Source: an uncultured Clostridia bacterium (lineage in GTDB: Bacteria; Bacillota; Clostridia; Christensenellales; Borkfalkiaceae). Taken from it: DNA of 50,745 nucleotides. Made by a program: the position numbers and the translations under genes. Every line of letters starts with the position of its first letter. Within the stretch, counting starts at the first letter, position 1. Location: contig CANQOX010000003.1 in NCBI GenBank assembly GCA_947625595.1, forward strand, positions 1 through 50,745, read 5' to 3'. Under the pieces are notes generated by a model. That model did not search any database and was not told the DNA's origin. It saw only the letters and a program-made list of their open reading frames with translations. Shown here piece by piece: positions 16,987 through 25,318 of this stretch.

Positions 16987-18138
16987 ATGGATTACGAATA
17001 TTGTATGAAGGTCGTCGCGGCGAACAAGGAGAACCTCCGCAAAGCGGAGGCGATGGGGAACGAGGCGGCCATGCGCAGCTATGCGGAGAGCATTTCCCGA
17101 AACCTGCGCAAGGCGGCGGGCTTTGCTCCCGCCCTCGCCGATGAACTTTTGGCCGAGGCCGCAAAATACGACAGCTACGTCGACCGCTATCTCGCCGCGC
17201 CGTCCGAGAAGAGGACGCCCGTGCGCCAGAACGGCTTTGAGAACGCACCGAAGCGCGCGCCCGCGCCTTCCTCCGCGGCAAGAAGAGAGGCGGAGAGCGA
17301 GCGGGAACAGAGCGACGGAGAGGGGTACGACTTCGGGGCGGCGGAGCTCATTTCCTCCAAGACGAAGATCACCTTTGACGACATCGTCGGCATGGAGGAC
17401 GTCAAGGAGGAGATCCGCAAGACGCTCATCAACCCCCTGAACCACCCCGAGGCCTACGCCAAACACAACCTCTCCGCGGGCGGCTATACCCTCCTTTGGG
17501 GTCCTCCCGGGACGGGAAAGACGACCTTTGCCCGCGCCGTCGCCAGCCAGATCGGCGTGCCCTTCTTCAAGGTGGACAGCTCCGAACTCGTCAACAAATA
17601 CCTCGGCGAGACGGCCAAGGAGATCAGGAAGGTCTTCACGAGCGTGAGACAGTACGCTGCGGACAACGACACGCCCGTCGTGCTCTTCATCGACGAGATC
17701 GACGCCTTCGCGCGGAAGCGGGAGTCGGGCGAAACGGCCGCGGGCGCGGCTGTGCCCGCCCTCTTGCAGGAGTTGCAGGGCTTCGACACGAGCAGTAAAA
17801 ACATCATCGTCATTGCCGCAACGAACGTCAAGGAGACCCTCGACAGCGGCGTGATCAGCCGTTTCAAGTGCATTCATGTGCCCCTGCCCGACTTTGCCGC
17901 AAGGCGCGCGCTCATCGAGCTCAAACTTCGGGACGCCTACCGCGTCGACGAAGCCGACATCGCGCAGATCGATCTGGACGATATCGCCCGCCGCACAGAA
18001 GGCTTGAGCGGCAGGGACATCACCAAGGCCGTGGAATCCCTCGTGCATGACATCATCATGCGCGACGAAGGGGAGGCGGCGATCGACGAGCCGTTGAGCG
18101 ACAGGCTCATGCGCTATCTCTCCCAATATCTGGCATAA
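16987..18138 (+). CDS. Vps4-like AAA ATPase with MIT-like N-terminal domain (second)
   Basis: A 383-aa ATPase of the classical AAA family. Residues ~1-72 are three predicted helices (CMKVVAANKENLRKAEAMGN; MRSYAESISRNLRKA; ADELLAEAAKYDSYVDRYL) with MIT-like spacing and composition. After a ~55-residue disordered linker the AAA core starts at ITFDDIVGMEDVKEEI, the counterpart of the Vps4 entry segment. Walker A is GPPGTGKTTF (172-181), the pore loop is KYLGET, Walker B is VLFIDEIDAF (D236, E237), sensor 1 is VIAATN, and SRFKCIHVPLPD matches the Vps4/katanin arginine-finger-to-PLPD region. GLSGRDITKAVESL forms the lid. Only one of the two usual arginines is evident (SRF). It is last in its operon and is followed by a strong terminator. 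The relation to Vps4/katanin-type AAA is clear; MIT identity is inferred. Confidence 0.78.
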   Translation: MDYEYCMKVVAANKENLRKAEAMGNEAAMRSYAESISRNLRKAAGFAPALADELLAEAAKYDSYVDRYLAAPSEKRTPVRQNGFENAPKRAPAPSSAARREAESEREQSDGEGYDFGAAELISSKTKITFDDIVGMEDVKEEIRKTLINPLNHPEAYAKHNLSAGGYTLLWGPPGTGKTTFARAVASQIGVPFFKVDSSELVNKYLGETAKEIRKVFTSVRQYAADNDTPVVLFIDEIDAFARKRESGETAAGAAVPALLQELQGFDTSSKNIIVIAATNVKETLDSGVISRFKCIHVPLPDFAARRALIELKLRDAYRVDEADIAQIDLDDIARRTEGLSGRDITKAVESLVHDIIMRDEGEAAIDEPLSDRLMRYLSQYLA

Positions 18139-18199
18139 GCCCCGCCCCGCACGGGTAAATTTACAAACCAATTTATCGTCTTTAATATCATCTTCAAAG

Positions 18200-18222
18200 C
18201 TCCCCCTCGGGGGAGTTTTTTT
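18200..18222 (+). terminator. Strong rho-independent terminator of ESCRT-like locus
   Basis: CTCCCCC (18200-18206), loop TC, GGGGGAG (18209-18215), then seven T. The 18139-18477 gap otherwise holds this terminator, a GC-rich stretch without clear function and the promoter at 18356. Confidence 0.92.
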
Positions 18223-18355
18223 GTGCGCAAGAAGGGGGAACGCGCGGCCCCGCGGGACGGACAGAAAGGGTCCGTGCGCGTTTCTGCACATTTCTGCGCA
18301 TTCATTGTCGAATTCCCCCCATAATATGTTTACTTTTCAAGTTTTCAAACATTTA

Positions 18356-18384
18356 TTGACAGAATCACAACGGAATGATATGAT
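18356..18384 (+). promoter_or_regulatory. Promoter of sugar ABC-transporter operon
   Basis: -35 TTGACA (18356-18361), 17-bp spacer, -10 TATGAT (18379-18384). The block ATGATATGATAAATGTG over the -10 is identical to that at the rhaB promoter, suggesting common control. Confidence 0.85.
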
Positions 18385-18477
18385 AAATGTGTAAAAGAAT
18401 CTTTTTCAAAAGGAAAAAAAGAAGCAAAAAGAACGAAAATTGAGCTTTTTTAACAGCGGTTCGCCGCACGGGAGACC

Positions 18478-20688
18478 ATGAAGCAACTATCCTCAACAGG
18501 TAAAAAATTTTTGATCGGGGCGATCGCGGCGGCGATTCTTTTTGTTGCCTGCGTCGTCATGTTTTCTGTTTCGATCGTCATCGCGAACCAGAAGACCGAC
18601 CTCGGGCTGGACATCTCGGGCTACAACGTCGTGAAGATGGCCACAAATGCCGAGGGCGACCGCATCGCGGGGACGCAGAGCGGCGAGATCTTCGCCTTCA
18701 ACGAAGAGGGCGAGATGCTCTGGAACGTCGGCAAGCTCCGCGAGTGCGCCACCTATGACATCGTCGCAAGGGACGGCAAAGTGTACGCCGTCTACGCCGA
18801 CGGGACCATCGCCGTCTTCTCGGAGGGGGACGCCAAGGCCTATGCTTCCGCCCAAGCGGAGCGCGAAGCGCAGAGGGCCACCCTCACTGCCGCCCTCGCC
18901 GCAGAGATCTCTGCGGAGGAAGGGGAGGCTGAGTCCGAGGAAGTCCCTTCCGAGGAGGTGACGGAAACGGTCCCCGAAACGCCTTCGATCGAGGTGATGC
19001 TCGCCCTGCTCGACGCGGAGGAGAAGGATTTCATCGAAAACTGCACGCTCTACAAGGTCGGATATTCGATCTCGGGCAACGTCTCTAATACGCAGCTCCT
19101 TGTCGGAAGCGGCGAGTTTTATCTGCGCGCAAAGTGTCAGGACAGCGCCAACCGTAACTACATCTTCCGCTTTGCGGAGCGTAGCGGCGGGGAGGGGAGC
19201 GCGCCCGAGCTCGTGCTTTCCCCCAGTTCTTTCTCCCTCGGCGGCATGGCGCTCTTCGGCGGACAGCTGTACTACGCCTATCGCGGGCAGTTGCGTATGG
19301 GGGGGGAGAAAGTTCTCCTACTGGATGAAGATATCCTCGCCCTCTCTGCGGACGAGGAGGGGCTCTCCATGATCACGGCGGGCGGGAAACTCGTCGTCTA
19401 TGATGTGGAGCGCGGCGAGATCTCCTTTGAAGGCGCTCTTTCCGAGCAGCTCGATCCCCTGTACATCTTCTCTACGGGGGAAAATTTCCTTGCAAAGATC
19501 AAAAACGGCGGCGTGGCCCTCATCGACGTGAGCGAACGGGGCGTGACGCTCTCTCTGCCCACGGGGAATGACGCAAACTTCATTCTCTGGAGCGATGATT
19601 GTTTCATGCTTCGCGACGCTTCCGACGTCAACCACCCCGTCACACTCTTCTATTCCGTGGATCACGCGCATACCGCGGCGCTCTTTTCCGTCCTGCAGTG
19701 GGTCTTCCTCGCAGTCGGGATCCTTGCGCTCGCCGCTGCGGTGATCCTTTTTCTGTGCATCTCAAAGGAATTCAGACAGAAGCTGAAGGAGGGGACGATC
19801 GCCTTCTTCAAGGCGGTCTGGCGGGACCGCGCCATCTATCTCGCTCTGCTCATTCCGTTCGCCCTACTTATAACATTCTATTATATCCCCATCATTCTCG
19901 GCTTCTCCATCTCCTTCATGGACTATGTCCCGGGGGAGAGGGCCGTCTTTGAGGGCATCAAGTATTTCAAAATGGTCGTCGGAAGCGTGGAGTTCTGGCA
20001 AAGCGTGGGGACCATGCTCCTCTTCCTCCTCGCCGATATCGCCAAAGCGCTCATTCCGCCCTTCATCATCGCAGAGCTTCTCATCATCTGCAAATTGAAA
20101 AATTTCTCGCTTTGGATCAGGATCCTGCTCTTCCTCCCCGGCATTCTCCCCGGGGTGGCGGCGACGCTCGTTTGGCAACAGGGCGTCTTCGGCTCCTCGA
20201 CGAACAGCCTTGTCAACGCCTTCATCAAACTCTTTGCCCCGACGTTCACGGGCCTCAACTGGATCTACAATCCCTCCTTCGGCGTCAGGGTGCTCACGAT
20301 CATCTGTTTCGGGTTCCCGTGGGTGGGGAGCTATCTCATCTTCTTCGGGGCGCTGCAGGGGATCAATACTTCGATCTTTGAGGCGGCAAAGCTCGACGGC
20401 TGCCCGTGGCTGACGCGCGTTTTCTGCATCGATATCCCGCTCATCGTCTCCCAGATCAAATACGTCATCATCACGACGTTCATCGCCTCCGTGCAGAACT
20501 ACGGCACACTGTACATTCTCTATGGCACGGGCGCGGGGGATACTTTGAGGACGCCCGCACTCATGATGTACAGCGAGATCATGTCGGGGAACTACAACAT
20601 CGCAAGCGTCATGGGTGTGTTCCTGTTCCTCTTCCTCGCCGTCGTCACGGTGCTCAACTTCCGCTCGCAAAAGGAGCAGATCGAGTGA
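18478..20688 (+). CDS. Sugar ABC transporter permease with extracytoplasmic N-terminal domain
   Basis: A 736-aa membrane protein. A first transmembrane segment (residues ~12-36) is followed by ~360 residues rich in short beta strands with repeated GKVYAVYADGT/GQLYYAYRGQ-type blades, suggesting a beta-propeller-like domain outside the membrane, interrupted by an acidic Glu-rich insert (~130-170). A second segment (~400-425) leads to a MalF/UgpA-type permease of six helices carrying the ABC coupling motif EAAKLDGCPWLTRVFCIDIPL. Ordinary permeases of this family are ~300 aa, so the N-terminal half is an addition. The start is set by the ATG at 18478 with a weak GGGAG. The operon continues with the partner permease after 10 nt. 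No ATPase gene is present; a shared MsmK/MsmX-type ATPase elsewhere is likely. The imported sugar is probably a rhamnose-containing oligosaccharide, by context. Confidence 0.85.
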   Translation: MKQLSSTGKKFLIGAIAAAILFVACVVMFSVSIVIANQKTDLGLDISGYNVVKMATNAEGDRIAGTQSGEIFAFNEEGEMLWNVGKLRECATYDIVARDGKVYAVYADGTIAVFSEGDAKAYASAQAEREAQRATLTAALAAEISAEEGEAESEEVPSEEVTETVPETPSIEVMLALLDAEEKDFIENCTLYKVGYSISGNVSNTQLLVGSGEFYLRAKCQDSANRNYIFRFAERSGGEGSAPELVLSPSSFSLGGMALFGGQLYYAYRGQLRMGGEKVLLLDEDILALSADEEGLSMITAGGKLVVYDVERGEISFEGALSEQLDPLYIFSTGENFLAKIKNGGVALIDVSERGVTLSLPTGNDANFILWSDDCFMLRDASDVNHPVTLFYSVDHAHTAALFSVLQWVFLAVGILALAAAVILFLCISKEFRQKLKEGTIAFFKAVWRDRAIYLALLIPFALLITFYYIPIILGFSISFMDYVPGERAVFEGIKYFKMVVGSVEFWQSVGTMLLFLLADIAKALIPPFIIAELLIICKLKNFSLWIRILLFLPGILPGVAATLVWQQGVFGSSTNSLVNAFIKLFAPTFTGLNWIYNPSFGVRVLTIICFGFPWVGSYLIFFGALQGINTSIFEAAKLDGCPWLTRVFCIDIPLIVSQIKYVIITTFIASVQNYGTLYILYGTGAGDTLRTPALMMYSEIMSGNYNIASVMGVFLFLFLAVVTVLNFRSQKEQIE

Positions 20689-20698
20689 GGTGGAAAGG

Positions 20699-21571
20699 AT
20701 GACAAAGAACGAAAAACAGACAAAGGGTCTTCGGATCCGCATCAAGGGGACGGAAGGCGTCATCGTGCAGACGATCGTCGTGCTTCTGCTCGTTCTGACG
20801 CTCCTGCTCTGCATGGTGCCCGTGTTCGTCACGATCGTCATGTCCCTCAAGGACCAGCAGGACATCACGAATTTCCCCATATGGACCCTCCCGCAGGAGC
20901 GGTGGGCGTTCAATAACTACGCGCAGGCCTTTCAGGTGCTCTCGTCGCCCCTGCTGTGGACCCTTCTCATGGACATCGCCGTCTCCGTCACGGTCATGCT
21001 GATGAGCTGCTATGTCGCGTTTCTCTTCCAATGGTACAAGTTCAAGGGCAAAAAGTTCCTCTTCGCGCTCTTTATCCTGCCCATGCTCGTCCCCAACGTC
21101 GTCCTTCTGTCGCCGACCTACATCGTGGCGCACGAACTCGGCATCACGGGAAATTACTTCGGCGTCATCCTGCCCTATTTGGCGGGCAATCAGATCGCCT
21201 CGGTCTTCATGCTCCGCGTCTTCATGCAGCAGCATCCCAAATCCCTCTATGAGGCCGCCCAGCTCGACGGGGCGAGCAAGTTCAGTCTCTTCGTCTATGT
21301 ATGCCTGCCGCTCTCTTTCCCCATCATGATGGTGCAGGGGATCGGCATCTTCGCGGCCATCTACAACGACTACCTCTGGCCGCAACTCATTTTTGCGTCC
21401 GACTACTCCAAGGGCACGCTCATGCCCTATCTGAAGTCGGTCGTCTCCACGCTCACGCAGGGCATCCAGTATGCGATGTACCTCGTCGCGGGCATTCCGC
21501 TCATCATCTCCACGGCGATCAGCATCAAGTTCTTCGTCTCGGGCGACTTTGCGAGCGGGCTCAAAATGTAA
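20699..21571 (+). CDS. Sugar ABC transporter permease, MalG/MsmG type
   Basis: A 290-aa membrane protein with six predicted helices, beginning with IVVLLLVLTLLLCMVPVFVTIVMS. The ABC-coupling EAA loop is seen as EAAQLDGASKFSLFVYVCLPLS (about residue 200). It is the CUT1-family partner of the preceding permease and would form the heterodimeric channel. The ATG at 20699 is preceded by GGAAAGG; the longer ORF in the track begins inside the upstream gene. A 28-nt gap separates it from the solute-binding lipoprotein gene. Confidence 0.92.
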   Translation: MTKNEKQTKGLRIRIKGTEGVIVQTIVVLLLVLTLLLCMVPVFVTIVMSLKDQQDITNFPIWTLPQERWAFNNYAQAFQVLSSPLLWTLLMDIAVSVTVMLMSCYVAFLFQWYKFKGKKFLFALFILPMLVPNVVLLSPTYIVAHELGITGNYFGVILPYLAGNQIASVFMLRVFMQQHPKSLYEAAQLDGASKFSLFVYVCLPLSFPIMMVQGIGIFAAIYNDYLWPQLIFASDYSKGTLMPYLKSVVSTLTQGIQYAMYLVAGIPLIISTAISIKFFVSGDFASGLKM

Positions 21572-21599
21572 CAGGATCTGGAAATCAGGAGGAAATGAT

Positions 21600-23426
21600 A
21601 TGAAAAAGAAGATCATCTGCACGGCTGCGGCAACGGTTTTGAGCCTTTGCCTCTGCTTCTCCGCCGCGTGCGGCGGCGGAAAAACAAGCGGCAGCGGAGG
21701 AGGGGGCGGACAGAAGCCGTCAGGTCCGATCAAGGCCACGATCGACATGTACACCTCCGTCAACATCATCGAGTCTGAGGCGCTTCAGGCGGCGGCACAG
21801 GCCTATGAGGACTATCAGTTCGATCAGGGCAACGAGATCCATGTCCAGCTTCACAATACGGACGACCCCGACGGTCTGCGCGAGAACCTTGTCAACATGA
21901 TCTCAAACGGCGACGTCAAGGGCCCGACCGTCGCCACGATCTCCCCGCTGCCCATGTATCACGGCACGGATAAGCTCGTGGATCTCGCGGGTTATCTCGA
22001 GGAGCCCAATCCCTACAACGACGCGTACGACACGTGGAAGGATTCCCTTGAGGCGGACGCCTACCGTCCCATCCGCGCGGGCGGGTCGGTGACGACCCCC
22101 GGGGTCAGCTATTCTTCCAACTACGCCTGCATGTTCTACAACAAGAAGGCCATGAAGGCCGTGATGGGGGACGATCCCCTCGTCGATGAGACGGGAACGA
22201 TCGACACCGCAAGCCCCGATTTCAACTGGGCGTGGATGATGAAGGCGTTGCGGAAGGCACAGGAGGTCTGGAAGCCCGACGCCGACCCCGCAAAGCCCGA
22301 TGAGGTCAAGATCAACTATCCGCTCGGGATCTCCCGCAATCAGGCGGCCTGCGGACAGGACAACTTCAACCTCGTCACCATGCTGCTCAATATGTACTTT
22401 GACCAGTACTTCCGCGACTTCACCGAGGAAGTCCACTCCGTCGAGGGCGATTACAGCTATATCCCGGGGATCGACTCGGAGTGGACGTATGACGGGGAAG
22501 ACGCACAGGTCGACTACGAGACCAAGTATTCCTACAACCTCAACAGGATCATCGACGCCTATTTCAACCATTCCGAAGAGTTCGGCGCGGAGTCCGAACG
22601 GTATGCGGAAGTCCTCGAGAACCTCTGGGACCTCTTGCAATTCTCCAACCCCACGGACGCCTATCAGGACTGCTTCGATAAGTTCAACCGCACGACCATC
22701 CGCTACAGCAAGGGCGGCTTCTACGGCAACGAGGACATGAGGCTCTTCTACCTCGAGACGCTCGGGTACATCAGGACTTTCCGCGACGCACACAAGACTT
22801 CGGGTGAAAACGGCACGACCTATCCCTCCTCCGAGTGGATCGGGAGCAACCTCGGCTGGTTCCTCATGCCCGCCATGCCCTCCGAACTTCAAGGCGTCGC
22901 TGACAACCTCCGTCCCGCGGGCGGCCCGCTCGAGAACTACGGCGCACTCTCCACGGGTTCTGCGTCGATGGATGAGATCTCGGTCGACTTCCTGCGCTGG
23001 CTCACTTCTCCCCTCGGGCAGGAGCACATGACGGCAAAGTACGTCAGCCGCGACGCGCCCCAGATGATGCACCAGCTCGTCAAGGGCATCGTGCTCGATC
23101 CGAAAGTTGACTTTACGCAGGTCGCGATGCAGGTGAAAGGGGACATCGGCTTCTGCCCTTACAACATCTTTGCCATGGGCAGCGGCATGTCCACCTGCAC
23201 GGCCGAGAACAGCGCGACCAAGATCTCGGTCAGGATCGCAGAGCTCCTTTCCGATTACTTCAAAGGGGGTGACCGCAACTGGACGGGCGGCGCGGCGATG
23301 CTTGGCCACATCAGGAGCGGCTTTGCGAGCTACGCCGAGCAGTATCACCTCATCTACAACGATCCCGCGAAGGCCTCGGAGATGACCAACGGGCTCAAGA
23401 ACAACCCCTTCAGCGCCACCGATTGA
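21600..23426 (+). CDS. Extracellular sugar-binding lipoprotein of ABC transporter
   Basis: A 608-aa family 1-type solute-binding protein. The signal peptide ends in lipobox FSAAC (Cys24), followed by a Gly/Ser linker, so the protein is tethered to the outer membrane face. The mature part shows the expected cluster B/CUT1 pattern: IDMYTSVNI at the first strand, VNMISNGDVKGPTVATISP around the hinge, YNKKAMKAVMG, and the late MDEISVDFLRWLTSPLGQEHM stretch. At ~585 mature residues it is longer than usual (~400), as in binders of large oligosaccharides. The start is the ATG at 21600 with AGGAGG upstream. It is encoded directly after the two permeases and before two GH-like lipoproteins. Confidence 0.9.
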   Translation: MKKKIICTAAATVLSLCLCFSAACGGGKTSGSGGGGGQKPSGPIKATIDMYTSVNIIESEALQAAAQAYEDYQFDQGNEIHVQLHNTDDPDGLRENLVNMISNGDVKGPTVATISPLPMYHGTDKLVDLAGYLEEPNPYNDAYDTWKDSLEADAYRPIRAGGSVTTPGVSYSSNYACMFYNKKAMKAVMGDDPLVDETGTIDTASPDFNWAWMMKALRKAQEVWKPDADPAKPDEVKINYPLGISRNQAACGQDNFNLVTMLLNMYFDQYFRDFTEEVHSVEGDYSYIPGIDSEWTYDGEDAQVDYETKYSYNLNRIIDAYFNHSEEFGAESERYAEVLENLWDLLQFSNPTDAYQDCFDKFNRTTIRYSKGGFYGNEDMRLFYLETLGYIRTFRDAHKTSGENGTTYPSSEWIGSNLGWFLMPAMPSELQGVADNLRPAGGPLENYGALSTGSASMDEISVDFLRWLTSPLGQEHMTAKYVSRDAPQMMHQLVKGIVLDPKVDFTQVAMQVKGDIGFCPYNIFAMGSGMSTCTAENSATKISVRIAELLSDYFKGGDRNWTGGAAMLGHIRSGFASYAEQYHLIYNDPAKASEMTNGLKNNPFSATD

Positions 23427-23446
23427 CGATTGATGACGGAGTATCC

Positions 23447-25312
23447 ATGAAAAAAATTCTGTGTTTGGCAATGAGCGTCCTCTTCCTCGCCGCGGCCGCG
23501 GGCTGCGCGGGGGGAGGGACCCTTTCGGGAGAGACGACGGTGTCCGAAGACATGCGGACGGGCTTTTTGAGCACGACGGCGACCGATGATTTCGGCCGCT
23601 CGTTCGGGGCTGCAGACGGCTACAATGACAACGTCGTGGGCATCTTTTATTTCCTTTGGCTCAATCAGGCGGCCAACACCAACACGGTGGAAAAGTACAT
23701 CGCCGACGGCCTCGCGGAGGACACCCTCACGAGCCAGGACGGCTTCGGGACCCCCAAGTTCACTTGGTGGGGGGAGCCCATGTACGGCTACTATCAGGTC
23801 GAGGACAAGTGGGTCGTCAGGAAACATGTAGAGCTGTTCATCAATGCAGGGCTGGATTTTATCTGCTTTGATACGACGAACAACAGCCACTATTCGTCGG
23901 CCGCGCGGGCCGTCCTCGACGTCCTTCTCGAATATCAGAAGCTCGGCTATGACGTCCCCAAGGCGATGTTCATGACCAACTCCGACTCCCCCGGGCGGAT
24001 CGAAGCCATCTACGGCGATTTTTACCGCCGCGATACCTATGACAGCATTTGGTTCACGGGCAACGGCGACAAGCCGTGGATCATCGGCAGTTCGCCTTCG
24101 AGCGACGCGGAGATCATGGACCGCTTCTATTTCAAGCGTTCCCAATGGCCGAATGCGCCGATCAGGGAGGACGCCTTCCCGTGGATCTCGTGGAAGTGGC
24201 CGCAGGAAACCTATTACGACGCCGAAAATAACTATGACATCGTCAGCGTCTCCGTCTCCCAGCACGTCGGGGACAGCGGCGTGTGCGATTTCTCGCTCTC
24301 GGGCGTCTGCTCGCCGCTCGTCTTTTCCACCCTCTCGCAGGGGGCGAGGCAGCGCGTCCAGTATGCGCGCCATGCCGCCACGGCGGAGGAGGCCGCGACC
24401 TATTATTACAATGCCAACTGGGGCAGGGGCTATACCCATGACACGGCGAAGAACGACGCCGACCGCGCTCTCGAGAACCACAACTTTGAGGAGCAGTGGC
24501 AGAGTGTCTATGAGCGCGACGGCATCAATCTCGTCTTTGTGACGGGTTGGAACGAGTGGATCGCCCAGCGGCAGACGGGCGACGGCGTCCTCGGCGAGGA
24601 GTACGGACGCTTCATCGACACCTTTGATATGGAATTCTCCCGCGACATCGAGATGATGAACGGGGGATATCTCGACAACTGTTACCTTCAGCTCGTCAAG
24701 AATGTGCGGCAGTACAAATCGACGGGCTCCTCCAAAACCGCCTATGCGGACGTCTCCTCCGACCTCACCATGCTCGAGAACTGGAAGGACGCGCCCGCCT
24801 ATGCCGACCTCGTCAAGGAGACGGAGGCGCGCGACCACAGGGGCGCGGGGGACAACGTTTACCGCAATTCCACGGGCAGGAACGACATCCGCGAAGTCCG
24901 CGTCGCGACGACTTCGGACAGCGTCTGCTTCCTCGTCACGACGGAGAGCGACATCACCGCAAGGGAAGCGGGGGATACCCGTTTCATGAACCTTTGGCTC
25001 GGGATCGAGGGACAGCAGGGCGGCTTCAACGGTTTGCAATACGTCATCAACCGCACTGCAAGCGGCGGCAAGGCCTCCGTTGACAGGATCGGGAACGGTT
25101 CCTTCACGAAGATCGGCGACGCCGAAGTCATCATCGACGGCAGATGTATGTTCGTGAAGGTCCCCAAGAGCCTCCTCGGCGTGAGCGGCGCCTTCGGGCT
25201 TCAGTTCAAAGTCACAGACAATCTGCAGAAGGACTTTGACATCACCGACCTCTACACCAACGGCGACTGCGCTCCCATCGGCAGGATCAATTACAGCTAT
25301 TATGCAAAGTGA
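23447..25312 (+). CDS. GH99/WbsX-like lipoprotein with C-terminal CBM9-like domain (1)
   Basis: A 621-aa lipoprotein (lipobox AAAGC, Cys20). Residues ~60-410 look like a TIM-barrel of the GH71/GH99/WbsX type: VVGIFYFLWLNQ at the first strand, a helix-strand pair VRKHVELFINAGLDFICFDTTN, and the hallmark VTGWNEWIAQ near the end of the barrel. Residues ~440-620 form a beta-rich domain (NDIREVRVATTSDSVCFLV..., ending DCAPIGRINYSYY) that resembles family 9 carbohydrate-binding/DOMON modules. It probably cleaves or binds a glycan at the cell surface and feeds the adjacent transporter. Substrate unknown; WbsX relatives handle mannose- or rhamnose-type O-antigen sugars, so a glycosidase is only the most likely reading. 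The start at 23447 lies 20 nt after the SBP stop with GACGGAG upstream. Confidence 0.7.
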   Translation: MKKILCLAMSVLFLAAAAGCAGGGTLSGETTVSEDMRTGFLSTTATDDFGRSFGAADGYNDNVVGIFYFLWLNQAANTNTVEKYIADGLAEDTLTSQDGFGTPKFTWWGEPMYGYYQVEDKWVVRKHVELFINAGLDFICFDTTNNSHYSSAARAVLDVLLEYQKLGYDVPKAMFMTNSDSPGRIEAIYGDFYRRDTYDSIWFTGNGDKPWIIGSSPSSDAEIMDRFYFKRSQWPNAPIREDAFPWISWKWPQETYYDAENNYDIVSVSVSQHVGDSGVCDFSLSGVCSPLVFSTLSQGARQRVQYARHAATAEEAATYYYNANWGRGYTHDTAKNDADRALENHNFEEQWQSVYERDGINLVFVTGWNEWIAQRQTGDGVLGEEYGRFIDTFDMEFSRDIEMMNGGYLDNCYLQLVKNVRQYKSTGSSKTAYADVSSDLTMLENWKDAPAYADLVKETEARDHRGAGDNVYRNSTGRNDIREVRVATTSDSVCFLVTTESDITAREAGDTRFMNLWLGIEGQQGGFNGLQYVINRTASGGKASVDRIGNGSFTKIGDAEVIIDGRCMFVKVPKSLLGVSGAFGLQFKVTDNLQKDFDITDLYTNGDCAPIGRINYSYYAK

Positions 25313-25318
25313 GGGACT

